NCBI GenBank assembly: GCA_002390225.1
Contig: DGOW01000050.1
Coordinates: forward strand, 75,076 to 114,591
Direction: 5' to 3'
Length of the DNA: 39,516 nt
Origin: Gemmatimonadales bacterium UBA4456
GTDB taxonomy: Bacteria; Gemmatimonadota; Gemmatimonadetes; Longimicrobiales; Gaopeijiaceae
Shown: one piece after another, positions 1-6,898 of the stretch
Position numbering within the stretch: the first letter of the stretch is position 1
Layout of the letters: every line of letters starts with the position of its first letter
The notes under the pieces: generated by a model
What the model was told of the DNA's origin: nothing
What the model saw: only the letters and a program-made list of their open reading frames with translations
Databases searched by the model: none
Made by a program: the position numbers and the translations under genes

Positions 1-4
1 CCGG

Positions 5-697
5 TCAGCCGCCTCTCAATCTGCGCCGCTGCTCTCTGCGCAGCTGTTTCCGACGACGACGGCTGGCGCGAGCCGACTCGCCCGCGTGGCGTGTAGTGAC
101 CTCTACGCCGCCCATGCAGGCCACGCCGGTGACCCGCAGTGTTGGCGCGGCAGGATCGTGGACCGTGGACTCGTCTGTCTGTTGATCGAAGCCACCCAGC
201 AGGGCGATCCCGCTCACCTCCACATTGATTCCGGGAGGCACGATCACATCCGTGCCACCCAAAGCGGAGAAGACTCGAAGTTCCGTGACTCCAGGACCGA
301 ATACGGCTTCCCGAAAGTCGATCTCTGCCCCGCCCATGAGCGTGATGCACGTGTTCTTCCTTGCCGGCTGCCATCGACCTTGTCGATGTGCGCCGCCCAG
401 CACCGCCACGGTGAATGCGCTGTCCTTCACGTGAGAAGCTGCGGTTACGAGGTAGCCCGGCCCGGGTGCTGGAGTGGTCTGGTGTTCGGATACCGCGGGC
501 AGGTTCACGCTACCGGGCAGATCGTGCAGGAGCGCTTCGATTTCATTGATCGTGCTGGCCGCATGCGCCGCTCCGACGCGCCGCTCGAACTCGTCCACGT
601 TCACGACGTCGTTCGCGAAGAGCTCCATCAGCGCATCGATGGTCACTTCCCGCGTGTGCTTCAGCGGGGATCTTCCCCCCTCTGTCCCCTCGGCCAT
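5..697 (-). CDS. DUF1707 / LiaF-like C-terminal domain protein
   Basis: A 230-residue protein. Residues about 14-62 match the DUF1707 (SHOCT-like) pattern, with conserved positions in DEFERRV and a closing LLHDLPG. Residues about 95-205 form a glycine-rich beta-helix-like region with repeated LGG/MGG turns (LGGAHR, MGGAEIDFRE, LGGTDVIVPPG, MGGVEV), as in the LiaF/VraT C-terminal domain. In relatives these domains usually flank membrane segments and take part in envelope-stress sensing. Here I see no transmembrane segment, so the protein is probably cytoplasmic. The tail from about residue 205 is very basic (RRRRKQLRREQRRR) and could bind nucleic acid or membrane lipids. The ATG is preceded by GGAG at a 9-base spacing. 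The role is inferred from family only. Confidence 0.8.
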   Translation of the reverse strand: MAEGTEGGRSPLKHTREVTIDALMELFANDVVNVDEFERRVGAAHAASTINEIEALLHDLPGSVNLPAVSEHQTTPAPGPGYLVTAASHVKDSAFTVAVLGGAHRQGRWQPARKNTCITLMGGAEIDFREAVFGPGVTELRVFSALGGTDVIVPPGINVEVSGIALLGGFDQQTDESTVHDPAAPTLRVTGVACMGGVEVTTRHAGESARASRRRRKQLRREQRRRLRGG

Positions 698-867
698 CGT
701 GGGCTGCTCCGGTTCGAGTCACTGCGATGGCCAGAATCTACAGTGTCGAGGGCACGACCCGGTACCGATTCCATCAGGACGCACGTGGAATACGGAGCCC
801 GGTAGCGTAATTATCATCAGCCCTTCATTTTATCCGACCGTTTCTGAGCCATGTAAGGAGCCCGTCC

Positions 868-1251
868 ATGCGGTCACACATATCAAGAACTACCCTGGTC
901 TTTGCCCTCGCTCTTGCATTTGGCATAGCCGGGTGCGCGTCGAGCGGTGGCAGCAGCAGCCGTCCTGCCGGGTCGTCGTCGACACGGATTGTCAGAGCTG
1001 AGCTGGCGACCCTGCCTGATATGGATGCCTTTCTCGCGATCGAACGTCTCCGCCCTCGTTGGCTTCAGTCCCGCAGTGGTGACATCGTGCAGCTCTATAT
1101 CGACGGGTCTCGCCGCAGCAACGTCAGAGACCTGCAGACGCTCCGCATCGGTGAGGTCGAGCAGATGGAGTACATGAGCTCGAATGACGCGACGACACGC
1201 TATGGAACCGGCCATGCCGGTGGTGCGGTTCTCGTTACGTCTCGACGCTAG
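868..1251 (+). CDS. small plug-like lipoprotein (TonB receptor plug end, no barrel)
   Basis: A 127-residue lipoprotein. A hydrophobic signal (residues 5-22) ends in a lipobox with Cys23 (IAGC), followed by a Ser-rich linker. The remainder resembles the end of a TonB-dependent receptor plug domain: VQLYIDG, then EQMEYMSSNDATTRYG, then GTGHAGGAVLVTS. The latter corresponds to the usual plug ending in which a glycine turn precedes a beta strand. No beta-barrel follows and the gene simply stops, so it cannot be a transporter. It may be a periplasmic partner or scaffold; its function is unknown. The ATG has a strong AAGGAG ribosome site 7 bases upstream. It is divergent from the DUF1707 gene and is followed by a hairpin terminator. 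Confidence 0.75.
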   Translation: MRSHISRTTLVFALALAFGIAGCASSGGSSSRPAGSSSTRIVRAELATLPDMDAFLAIERLRPRWLQSRSGDIVQLYIDGSRRSNVRDLQTLRIGEVEQMEYMSSNDATTRYGTGHAGGAVLVTSRR

Positions 1252-1272
1252 GCACGCCGAGCGATATAGATA

Positions 1273-1308
1273 GGGCGTCGGGCCGTTGTTCATGACGGTC
1301 CGACGCCC
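1273..1308. terminator. hairpin terminator between convergent genes
   Basis: A GC-rich inverted repeat pairs GGGCGTCGGGCCGT (1273-1286) with ACGGTCCGACGCCC (1295-1308), with one G-U pair and an 8-base loop. It lies between the plug-like lipoprotein and the M20 peptidase, which converge here. It could stop transcription from both sides, but the T-tracts are weak. Confidence 0.6.
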
Positions 1309-1335
1309 AGCGTTTCTACCTGGGGTACCTGGCGT

Positions 1336-2517
1336 CTATGCGACCAGGTCGCGTGCGAATTTCTCGAGCACATTCGTGCATGTTGTGATCTCCCGGAGAT
1401 CGACCCACTCGTCATCCGTGTGTGCCTGCTCGATGCTTCCGGGGCCATAGCAGACAGCTGGAATTCCTGCCTGATTCAGGAATGCGGCGTCGACCCATGC
1501 GGTCATGCCCTCGATGACCTGCTCGACGTCGAAGGCGTTTCCTGCTTCGAGCAAGCCCTGAACCAGCGGGTGTCCGGACGCGACTTCCGTCCCGGGCCGT
1601 TCGAGGGTCATCTCGAGTGATGCCGAGGCGGTTGGGTGTGCCTGGAGCATGTCGTCGAGCACCGACTGAAATTCGGCCACTACCGTGCTGGGTCTCTCTC
1701 CAGGCATCGTACGTCGCTCGAGCAGAAGTTCACACTCGTCAGGATAGACCGACTCAGCGCTTCCGCCCCGGATGATGCCTGCGTGGAACGACCCGTAGTT
1801 CAGTAATGGGTGGGCCGGCCGTGACCTGAGTTCCTGGGCGTAGCTGTCGAGTGCGGCCAGGTAGAGTGCCGCATGCCGGATCGCATCGACGCCGATGTCC
1901 GGGCGGGATCCGTGAGCCGCGAGCCCTTTGAAGAGGGCCTGGATCCAGACGAAACCTTTGTGTGCCGGCATGACGCGAAGGCTGGTCGGCTCGCACACGA
2001 CGGCGAGGTCCGCCTCTATGCCGGAGTCCGAGACAAGGTCGGCCATTCCGACGCTCGCGTGCTCCTCGTCGGACGTCAGCGCAACGATGAGGCTCGGCCG
2101 GGGTCCAACGGCGGAGAGCCGATGCGCTGCTGCCAGAATTGCAGCATCACCGGCTTTCATGTCGCAGGAGCCTCGACCGTACATCCGGTCGCCGTCGATT
2201 CGCCCTGCGAACGGATCGATTGTCATCCCAGCCACGCCGACGGTATCGAGGTGGCCGTTCAGCAGGAGTGTCGGACCGGTTCCGTCGAGTCGGCCTACGA
2301 CGTTGGGACGGCCCGGTGCGGGCTCCGTGAGCGACGTATCGAATCCCCAATCCTCGAGCAGCTCCGCACACGCGCTTGCGATTTCGGTCTCTCCCGCTCC
2401 GCCGTCCTCGAGCACCGGGTTCACCGACGGGATGGAGACGAGCCAGTGGGTCAGGGCTACGGGATCTCCTCGACGGACATCCTCAGCGAATCGAGGCGTA
2501 CCTGTGTCCATGTTCAT
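1336..2517 (-). CDS. M20-family metallopeptidase (ArgE/DapE/CPG2-like)
   Basis: A 393-residue zinc hydrolase of the M20/ArgE-DapE-ACY1 family, which removes acyl or amino-acid groups by metal-dependent amide hydrolysis. The metal and catalytic motifs are in order: LNGHLDTVG (first metal His and catalytic Asp), GRGSCDMKAG (bridging Asp), TSDEEHASVG (catalytic Glu and metal Glu), VCEPT (metal Glu) and a C-terminal AHTDDEWV carrying the last metal His. The dimerisation insert with AHGSRPDIGVDA is present. The reading frame stays open to 2706, but that extension has no family similarity and runs over the promoter and start of the opposite-strand 53-residue gene. I therefore place the start at ATG 2517 (or ATG 2511). 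The exact substrate (acetylornithine, succinyl-diaminopimelate or a peptide) cannot be told from sequence. Confidence 0.9.
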   Translation of the reverse strand: MNMDTGTPRFAEDVRRGDPVALTHWLVSIPSVNPVLEDGGAGETEIASACAELLEDWGFDTSLTEPAPGRPNVVGRLDGTGPTLLLNGHLDTVGVAGMTIDPFAGRIDGDRMYGRGSCDMKAGDAAILAAAHRLSAVGPRPSLIVALTSDEEHASVGMADLVSDSGIEADLAVVCEPTSLRVMPAHKGFVWIQALFKGLAAHGSRPDIGVDAIRHAALYLAALDSYAQELRSRPAHPLLNYGSFHAGIIRGGSAESVYPDECELLLERRTMPGERPSTVVAEFQSVLDDMLQAHPTASASLEMTLERPGTEVASGHPLVQGLLEAGNAFDVEQVIEGMTAWVDAAFLNQAGIPAVCYGPGSIEQAHTDDEWVDLREITTCTNVLEKFARDLVA

Positions 2518-2623
2518 GTATGCCAGGGTGAAACCAGAGACAGTCTCGATAGTACACCACACAGGGTGTGCGCGCGTCGATGCTGGGTACACCACGGCTC
2601 TGTTTTCATCCGGAGAAAGCGTC

Positions 2624-2785
2624 ATGAAGAAGTTCGCGATCGGGCTGTTGAGTGCAGCCGCTCTCGCGACGACGATCCTCCTGGTGCGCCAGCAGAAAGA
2701 GGACACTGAGCTCCCGCGCCTGATTCCGGCCGGCGAGACTCAGTCCACGATCTCACTGGAGCGCATCCGGGAGCTTGGCCTATAG
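2624..2785 (+). CDS. 53-residue signal-anchored small protein
   Basis: A short gene divergent from the M20 peptidase. It begins MKKFAIGLLSAAALATTILLV, a basic start followed by a hydrophobic stretch with no clear cleavage site. A charged tail rich in Arg, Glu and Ser ends in RIRELGL. It is preceded by GGAGAAAG, a good ribosome site 5-8 bases upstream, and is closed by a strong hairpin directly after its stop. The ribosome site, signal anchor and terminator make a real gene likely. I do not recognise the family. It is probably a one-pass inner-membrane or periplasm-facing peptide. Confidence 0.65.
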   Translation: MKKFAIGLLSAAALATTILLVRQQKEDTELPRLIPAGETQSTISLERIRELGL

Positions 2786-2806
2786 GGCGCTACGTCGTCT
2801 GAGAAA

Positions 2807-2844
2807 AAAGAGCGGCGGAGGCCATATTGCCTTCGCCGCTCTTT
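2807..2844. terminator. bidirectional intrinsic terminator
   Basis: A 16-bp stem (AAAGAGCGGCGGAGGC at 2807-2822 with its partner at 2829-2844) has one G-U pair and a 6-base loop. A run of A on the left and T-rich sequence on the right make it work in both directions. It separates the 53-residue gene (plus) from the ferredoxin gene (minus). Confidence 0.85.
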
Positions 2845-2873
2845 GCTTATCCGGGTTCCCCGCCCGATCGGTC

Positions 2874-3107
2874 CTACTCGAAGTGGTCCGCGTTCTTCTT
2901 CGTGAAGTTCGTCCACTCGTTCGGCACGTCCGTGTCTGGGAAGATCGCCTGAACCGGGCACTCCGGCTCACAGGCACCGCAGTCGATGCACTCGTCCGGA
3001 TGGATGTAGAACTGATCCTCACCTTCGTAGATGCAGTCGACGGGGCACACCTCGACGCAACTGGCGTCTTTCGTCTCGATGCAGGGCTCGGCGATGATAT
3101 ACGTCAT
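2874..3107 (-). CDS. fdxA: 7Fe-type ferredoxin ([3Fe-4S][4Fe-4S])
   Basis: A 77-residue electron carrier. The cysteines are at 9, 17, 21, 25, 40, 43, 46 and 50. The C-X7-C-X3-CP spacing in the first half and CIDCGACEPECP in the second match the Azotobacter ferredoxin I type. By that analogy Cys9, 17 and 50 would hold the 3Fe-4S cluster, Cys21, 40, 43 and 46 the 4Fe-4S cluster, and Cys25 would be free. The sequences AEPCIETKDASCVEVCPVDC and YEGEDQFYIHPDECIDC are family hallmarks. It is the last gene of a minus-strand group with a cobalamin adenosyltransferase, whose reaction requires reduced Co(I). Supply of electrons to that enzyme is possible but not shown. The gene symbol is by family resemblance. 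Confidence 0.95.
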   Translation of the reverse strand: MTYIIAEPCIETKDASCVEVCPVDCIYEGEDQFYIHPDECIDCGACEPECPVQAIFPDTDVPNEWTNFTKKNADHFE

Positions 3108-3265
3108 GGATCCAACGTGTCCGGATGAGGTCGGCAGGCGCCAAGAAGCTGTACAGTTGCGTCGAGGCGGGCAACCTGTTCAGGCTTGGTGGTGGGAACG
3201 ACGTCTGGGCTACCTACGCGCGCGGCAACTGACCGGACCTGCGGTCAAGTAACCCGCGGGCCAGC

Positions 3266-3817
3266 TCACAGCCGTTTCGCGAAGGTCCGAAACCAATGGG
3301 CGTAACGTTTCCCGAGCGTCGGGTGGACTCTCGCTGCAAAGGGGAGCCATGCCGCGGCGACCTCGACATGGGTGTCGGCCCAGTGGTCAATGAGGTCTTC
3401 CCGCAGGTGGAGGTGTCGCAGGTGGTCCAGGCGTTCGGCCAGGGCTGCCAGCGCGAGCCCCGGCCCGAGAAGGAGCAGTCGTTCCACAAGACGTTCACTG
3501 CCCGGCATCGGGATGCTCTGAAGTGTCTGCCACGCGCTCGCGCCAACGACCTTCTGGATCTGCCCGGGAGGAGGCTGCAGCACCAGGTCGACCGACTCGT
3601 GGAGTGCAGCGATGATGAGCACGATCGGGTCGACGCGCTCGACGTCATGCAGGAGGATCAGTGCTGAACGGCCCGGGTGTAACCAGGCCGGGTGATGGTC
3701 ATCTTCGAGCGTTGCGATGCGGGTCTGCATGGCCAGAGCGAAGACGCGCACGACGGTGTCCTGTTCCTCGGTGGCTGCCCCTCGGGCGCGGAGGGCGGCA
3801 CGCACCGAGCGAGCCAT
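3266..3817 (-). CDS. degenerate HD-domain (RelA/SpoT HD4-like) protein
   Basis: A 183-residue all-helical protein. The middle (HPGRSALILLHDVERVDP, then IIAALHESVD) resembles the HD fold of RelA/SpoT-type hydrolases, and GPGLALAALAERLDHLRHLH resembles their later helix with a D/N-LR motif. The usual His-Asp pair reads His-Glu (ALHESVD), so metal binding and catalysis are doubtful. No synthetase or TGS domain is present. The frame stays open to a GTG at 3859, overlapping the adenosyltransferase by 25 bases. I prefer ATG 3817 with GGAG just upstream, although the spacing is short. It is probably co-transcribed with the adenosyltransferase. A binding rather than enzymatic role is an inference. 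Confidence 0.65.
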   Translation of the reverse strand: MARSVRAALRARGAATEEQDTVVRVFALAMQTRIATLEDDHHPAWLHPGRSALILLHDVERVDPIVLIIAALHESVDLVLQPPPGQIQKVVGASAWQTLQSIPMPGSERLVERLLLLGPGLALAALAERLDHLRHLHLREDLIDHWADTHVEVAAAWLPFAARVHPTLGKRYAHWFRTFAKRL

Positions 3818-3834
3818 CTGCTCCGCCCGACCCG

Positions 3835-4398
3835 TCAGGGCTTGAGGTTCTTCTCCCACTCGACGTCGCCTTTTCCGTGTCGATGGTTCTCGAGTCGGGC
3901 CAGCGTGAAGAGGAGGTCGGACAGCCGATTCAGATACATGAGTATGTCCGTACTCACCTCCTCCGTGGCGGCGAGCTGGACGACTATGCGTTCAGCTCTT
4001 CTGCATACTGTGCGCGCGACATGAAGCGCGGCCGCACCCGGACAGCCACCCGGCAGGACAAAGGCTCGCAGCTCGGATAGCTCGGCGTCGGCCATGTCCA
4101 TCCACGTCTCCATCTCGCCAATACGCTGGATCGGAAGGGATGGTACGTTCGGCCGAGTGCGGCCGTCGTGGGCGGGCGGGGTCGCGAGGTCTGACCCGAG
4201 GGTGAAAAGGTCGTGCTGGAGTAACCCGAGTCGTGCCTGGACGTCAGGGTCGACAGACTGCGTTGCGGCCCATCCGATCGAGGCGTTGAGCTCGTCGACA
4301 GTTCCGTATGCGGCCACTCGGAGATGGTCCTTCCCGACTCGCCCGCCGCCGAACAGTGCCGTTTCGCCGGCGTCGCCGGTTCTCGTATAGATCTTCAC
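3835..4398 (-). CDS. cob(I)yrinic acid a,c-diamide adenosyltransferase, PduO type
   Basis: A 187-residue ATP:cob(I)alamin adenosyltransferase of the PduO/MMAB fold. It transfers the 5'-deoxyadenosyl group of ATP to cobalt, making coenzyme B12. Motifs are TRTGDAGETALFGGGR near the N terminus (ATP binding), YGTVDELNA, FVLPGG, ARTVCRRAER (corrinoid and ATP contacts) and MYLNRLSDLLF near the C terminus. The length is normal for the family. The start is GTG at 4398, one base after the stop of the upstream 83-residue gene, so translation is probably coupled. No B12 biosynthesis gene lies nearby, which suggests salvage for an adenosylcobalamin enzyme encoded elsewhere. Confidence 0.95.
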   Translation of the reverse strand: MKIYTRTGDAGETALFGGGRVGKDHLRVAAYGTVDELNASIGWAATQSVDPDVQARLGLLQHDLFTLGSDLATPPAHDGRTRPNVPSLPIQRIGEMETWMDMADAELSELRAFVLPGGCPGAAALHVARTVCRRAERIVVQLAATEEVSTDILMYLNRLSDLLFTLARLENHRHGKGDVEWEKNLKP

Positions 4399-4399
4399 G

Positions 4400-4651
4400 T
4401 CAACGGAGCTTGGTCAACTTACGGATGCTCTGGGCTTTTTCGAGGAGCGAGATAGTCCGGTCCGCCGAGTCCTCGGGCTCAGGTCTGAGAACCTCGCGGA
4501 TGTCCAAGAGGATCTCCAGCTGGAGCTGGTCGCGCTGATACTCCATGTCGAGCGCTTCCATACGCTCCGCATCGCCCGTGGTCTCCGCTGCGGCAAACGC
4601 GGCACGATACACATTCTCGAGGCTTTGAAGGACACGGTCCCTGCTGCGCAT
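4400..4651 (-). CDS. 83-residue helical protein of unknown function
   Basis: A small charged protein predicted to be almost entirely helical (repeated AAFAAAETTGDAERMEALDM and QLEILLDIREVL stretches), perhaps a coiled coil or dimer. I do not recognise the family. The start is chosen at ATG 4651 because GAGGAAAG lies just upstream. The longer open frame to 4738 would overlap the hydrolase gene by 74 bases and has no such site. It sits 13 bases after the hydrolase stop and 1 base before the adenosyltransferase, so it belongs to that operon. Its conservation next to the adenosyltransferase in relatives would be worth testing. Confidence 0.75.
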   Translation of the reverse strand: MRSRDRVLQSLENVYRAAFAAAETTGDAERMEALDMEYQRDQLQLEILLDIREVLRPEPEDSADRTISLLEKAQSIRKLTKLR

Positions 4652-4664
4652 ATCTTTCCTCGGA

Positions 4665-5324
4665 TCAGATGGAGACCAGAAGCCTCGCTCCCGGTCCAGC
4701 ACTGTAGTACCCCCAGACTGCTGCTCGAAGTTCTTCAAGTTTACCTTCGAAGTAGTGATCGGTATCCGGCACGCGTACCAGCGTTACATGACTGCCGAGG
4801 GGAGCTAGCGCGTGCGCCACCTGCTCCCCGGAGCCGAACTCGTCATTTTCTCCCTGGACGACCAGGATGGGCTTATCTGCCTTCGCCAGATAGCTGTAGT
4901 CGTAGCGGTCATCGAGAGCTAAGGGGAGGCCAAGCCCCAGCAGGCCGACCACCCGGGGGTCATCTGAGCCGACCGAGAGGCCGACCATGGATCCAAACGA
5001 GAAGCCTCCCACCAAGAGTGGCGAGTGCGGATACTCGGACTCCATCCAGTCCAGTGCTGCTCTCAGGTCGTCTTGTTCACCCACACCGTCATCGTGACTC
5101 CCGGTGCTGGTCCCGACTCCTCGGAAGTTGAAGCGAAGAGTGACAAGCCCGGCGTCGTTGAACCCCTGTGCCGACCGATAGACCGCCTTGGTGTGCATCG
5201 TGCCCCCATGAATCGGGTGCGGATGACACACGATTGCTGCGCCACGGATCGGCGCTTCGGGCTCTTTGATGAGAGCCTCGAGGTGACCGTGGGAAACCGG
5301 GATCTTGAGTGCGCCAAGGGCCAA
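4665..5324 (-). CDS. alpha/beta hydrolase (COG2945-like)
   Basis: A 219-residue serine hydrolase of the alpha/beta fold. The N-terminal CHPHPIHGGTMHTK is the oxyanion-hole strand typical of this small subgroup. The nucleophile elbow is GGFSFGS. The acid is probably the Asp in QGENDEFGS and the catalytic His is in DTDHYFEG. It has no signal peptide, so it acts in the cytoplasm. The natural ester or lactone substrate cannot be named. It is the first gene of the minus-strand group leading to the adenosyltransferase, and the divergent region 5325-5444 should hold its promoter. Confidence 0.9.
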   Translation of the reverse strand: MALGALKIPVSHGHLEALIKEPEAPIRGAAIVCHPHPIHGGTMHTKAVYRSAQGFNDAGLVTLRFNFRGVGTSTGSHDDGVGEQDDLRAALDWMESEYPHSPLLVGGFSFGSMVGLSVGSDDPRVVGLLGLGLPLALDDRYDYSYLAKADKPILVVQGENDEFGSGEQVAHALAPLGSHVTLVRVPDTDHYFEGKLEELRAAVWGYYSAGPGARLLVSI

Positions 5325-5444
5325 GAGAATATGTCGGGCTGAGGCGGAACCTTACGTCAGACGCCGACTTACGGCTGTGGCAGGAAGCGGCGAAGAGTTA
5401 TGTTCTCCCAACGAGCAGGACGGGTCAAGGCAGGAGTAAACGCC

Positions 5445-5891
5445 ATGCACGCCTCCGAGGTCACGCCAGAGATCGCTGCGAACGCGAATGAGTTCTATTG
5501 GAGCTCTGATCGCAGCGTGAACCAGATCGCACAGAATCTCGATCTATCGAAAGGAGCGCTCTACGCAGCGCTTGTGCCCCTGCCGAGCGGCAATGGGTGT
5601 CCGTTGTGCGGTGACGAAGTGGGATGGCCCAACAGGACCGCGCGCGATCGAGATCAGTTGGCCTGCCAAACGTGTGACTGGTCTGGAAGTACAAGTCAGA
5701 CTGTCACTTACACCACTGACGAACCCGAACATCACATCACGGGCGAAGCCGTCGCGCGTACGGTAGACCGCGATGAAGTGATCGTGCCCCCTGCCCCGCT
5801 GATCACGACAAGGCTGAGTACTGTTGCCGGGGGTGCCATCCTGGGTGCTGCTGTTGGACTGGCGCTCGTCCTCTGGACGCGCCGCCGCTGA
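5445..5891 (+). CDS. HTH / zinc-ribbon protein with C-terminal membrane anchor
   Basis: A 148-residue protein with three recognisable parts. Residues about 10-45 look like a helix-turn-helix (DRSVNQIAQNLDLSKGALYA). Residues about 50-80 hold a zinc ribbon with CPLCG and, about 20 residues on, CQTC. After a Thr/Asp/Glu-rich linker, a single hydrophobic helix (VAGGAILGAAVGLALVLW) followed by RRR anchors the C terminus with the N terminus inside. The start is ATG 5445 because AGGAG lies 8 bases upstream; the frame is open to 5400 but lacks a site there. It is the first gene of a plus-strand run leading to the thiol-redox pair. A membrane-tethered regulator is a reasonable inference but no target is known. 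Confidence 0.75.
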   Translation: MHASEVTPEIAANANEFYWSSDRSVNQIAQNLDLSKGALYAALVPLPSGNGCPLCGDEVGWPNRTARDRDQLACQTCDWSGSTSQTVTYTTDEPEHHITGEAVARTVDRDEVIVPPAPLITTRLSTVAGGAILGAAVGLALVLWTRRR

Positions 5892-5901
5892 GTCTGGTCG
5901 A

Positions 5902-6138
5902 ATGACCACGTCGACACATCGCGACCCGCGACGCATCATTACGCCGGATGCCTTCGAGGTCGGAGACTATTTGATGGGCCTGCTCCTGGCATCGCCACGC
6001 CGGAGGGCGGTAGCGCTCGCGATTGACGTTGCTTTTATTGGGTTCATGACTGCAGTGATGAAGAGCTTCGGGGGAGCGGCCCCGAGCCGTATGTGGAGAT
6101 CCGGGCCAGGCTCGAAGATGAAGAGAGAAAACTCCTGA
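5902..6138 (+). pseudogene. truncated RDD-family membrane protein
   Basis: A 78-residue reading frame beginning 10 bases after the zinc-ribbon gene. RRIITPDAFEVGDYLMGLLL followed by ASPRRRAVALAIDVAFIGFM resembles the N terminus and first helix of RDD-family proteins. The protein then ends after one helix in a low-complexity basic tail (GGAAPSRMWRSGPGSKMKR), whereas full RDD proteins have three or more helices. In another frame the same DNA (about 6084-6155) reads EPYVEIRARLEDEERKLLTD, which looks more like real coding sequence. An internal deletion with frameshift would explain both. It may be a remnant or a genuine short protein. Confidence 0.5.
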
Positions 6139-6163
6139 CAGACTTCAGTCTCTAGTCGCACCG

Positions 6164-6898
6164 ATGGACATCCAGATCTCGCTTCCGCTGGCGTTTCTTG
6201 CTGGTTTCGTCTCCTTCCTGTCGCCGTGCATTCTACCGGTCGTACCGAGCTATCTGGCATTCGTTACAGGACTGACGCTGGGTGAGCTATCGGAGCACAC
6301 GACCTCGGCTGTACGAAAGCGGGCGGTCCTGCATTCGTCGTTCTTCGTGCTGGGCTTCTCGCTCGTGTTCATGACGATGGGGCTCGTGGCGACCTCGCTC
6401 GGGACCGCAATTGCGCAGGCTCTGCCGTGGGTAAACAGGATCGGCGGGGTCGTGATGATCCTGTTCGGTCTCTTTGCGGTGGGCCTGCTTCGACTCCCGG
6501 CCCTCTACAAGGAGGTGAGAGTCCATGTCCAGTCTCAACCGGTCAGCGCTGCTGGCTCGCTCATGGTGGGTATCGCCTTTGGGGCCGGCTGGACTCCCTG
6601 CATTGGCCCTATTCTCGGCTCGATTCTGCTGTATGCGAGTCTCGAGACCACGATGACCGAGGGGACGATCCTGCTTGCCGCATACGCGCTGGGCCTCGGG
6701 ATTCCGTTCATCGTGTCGTCCGTTGTGCTGAACTGGTTCCTGGCCGGGAGCGTTCGTGCGCGCTCCTGGATGCTCCCGCTGCAGCGTGTCGCCGGAACCG
6801 TGCTCATCGTGATCGGTTTACTTATGGTTACCGGTCGTTTCGCTAACATGACTGCGTTCCTCGCTGGAATGGGTCAGCTGATCAACCTGGAACTCTGA
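6164..6898 (+). CDS. ccdA: CcdA-family cytochrome c biogenesis / thiol-electron membrane protein
   Basis: A 244-residue inner-membrane protein with about six transmembrane helices. It carries the two redox cysteines of the DsbD/CcdA family: Cys22 in LSPCILPVVPSYL and Cys146 in GAGWTPCIGPILG. In the family these pass electrons from cytoplasmic thioredoxin across the membrane to periplasmic thiol proteins. Its stop overlaps the start of the DsbA-like gene (TGATG), so the two are translationally coupled and that lipoprotein is its likely partner. Whether the final role is cytochrome c maturation or general thiol reduction is not decided by the sequence. Confidence 0.93.
   Translation: MDIQISLPLAFLAGFVSFLSPCILPVVPSYLAFVTGLTLGELSEHTTSAVRKRAVLHSSFFVLGFSLVFMTMGLVATSLGTAIAQALPWVNRIGGVVMILFGLFAVGLLRLPALYKEVRVHVQSQPVSAAGSLMVGIAFGAGWTPCIGPILGSILLYASLETTMTEGTILLAAYALGLGIPFIVSSVVLNWFLAGSVRARSWMLPLQRVAGTVLIVIGLLMVTGRFANMTAFLAGMGQLINLEL

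Noticed and set aside
708..730. tRNA T-arm-like sequence GGTTCGAGTC
   Set aside because: The flanking bases do not form the 5-bp T-stem and no acceptor stem or anticodon arm is present nearby.
1873..2709. Long plus-strand frames across the M20 peptidase
   Set aside because: They are antisense to a gene with full catalytic motifs; their protein sequences are Arg/Cys-rich and match no family.
3125..3232. Possible 35-residue plus-strand ORF between ferredoxin and HD genes
   Set aside because: No ribosome site or terminator, and a minus-strand frame without a start ending in ATGA at the ferredoxin start looks equally coding-like; no decision is possible.
3218..3646. Alternative frames inside the HD-like gene
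   Set aside because: They are Ser/Arg-rich shadows; the chosen frame keeps the HD-like helices.
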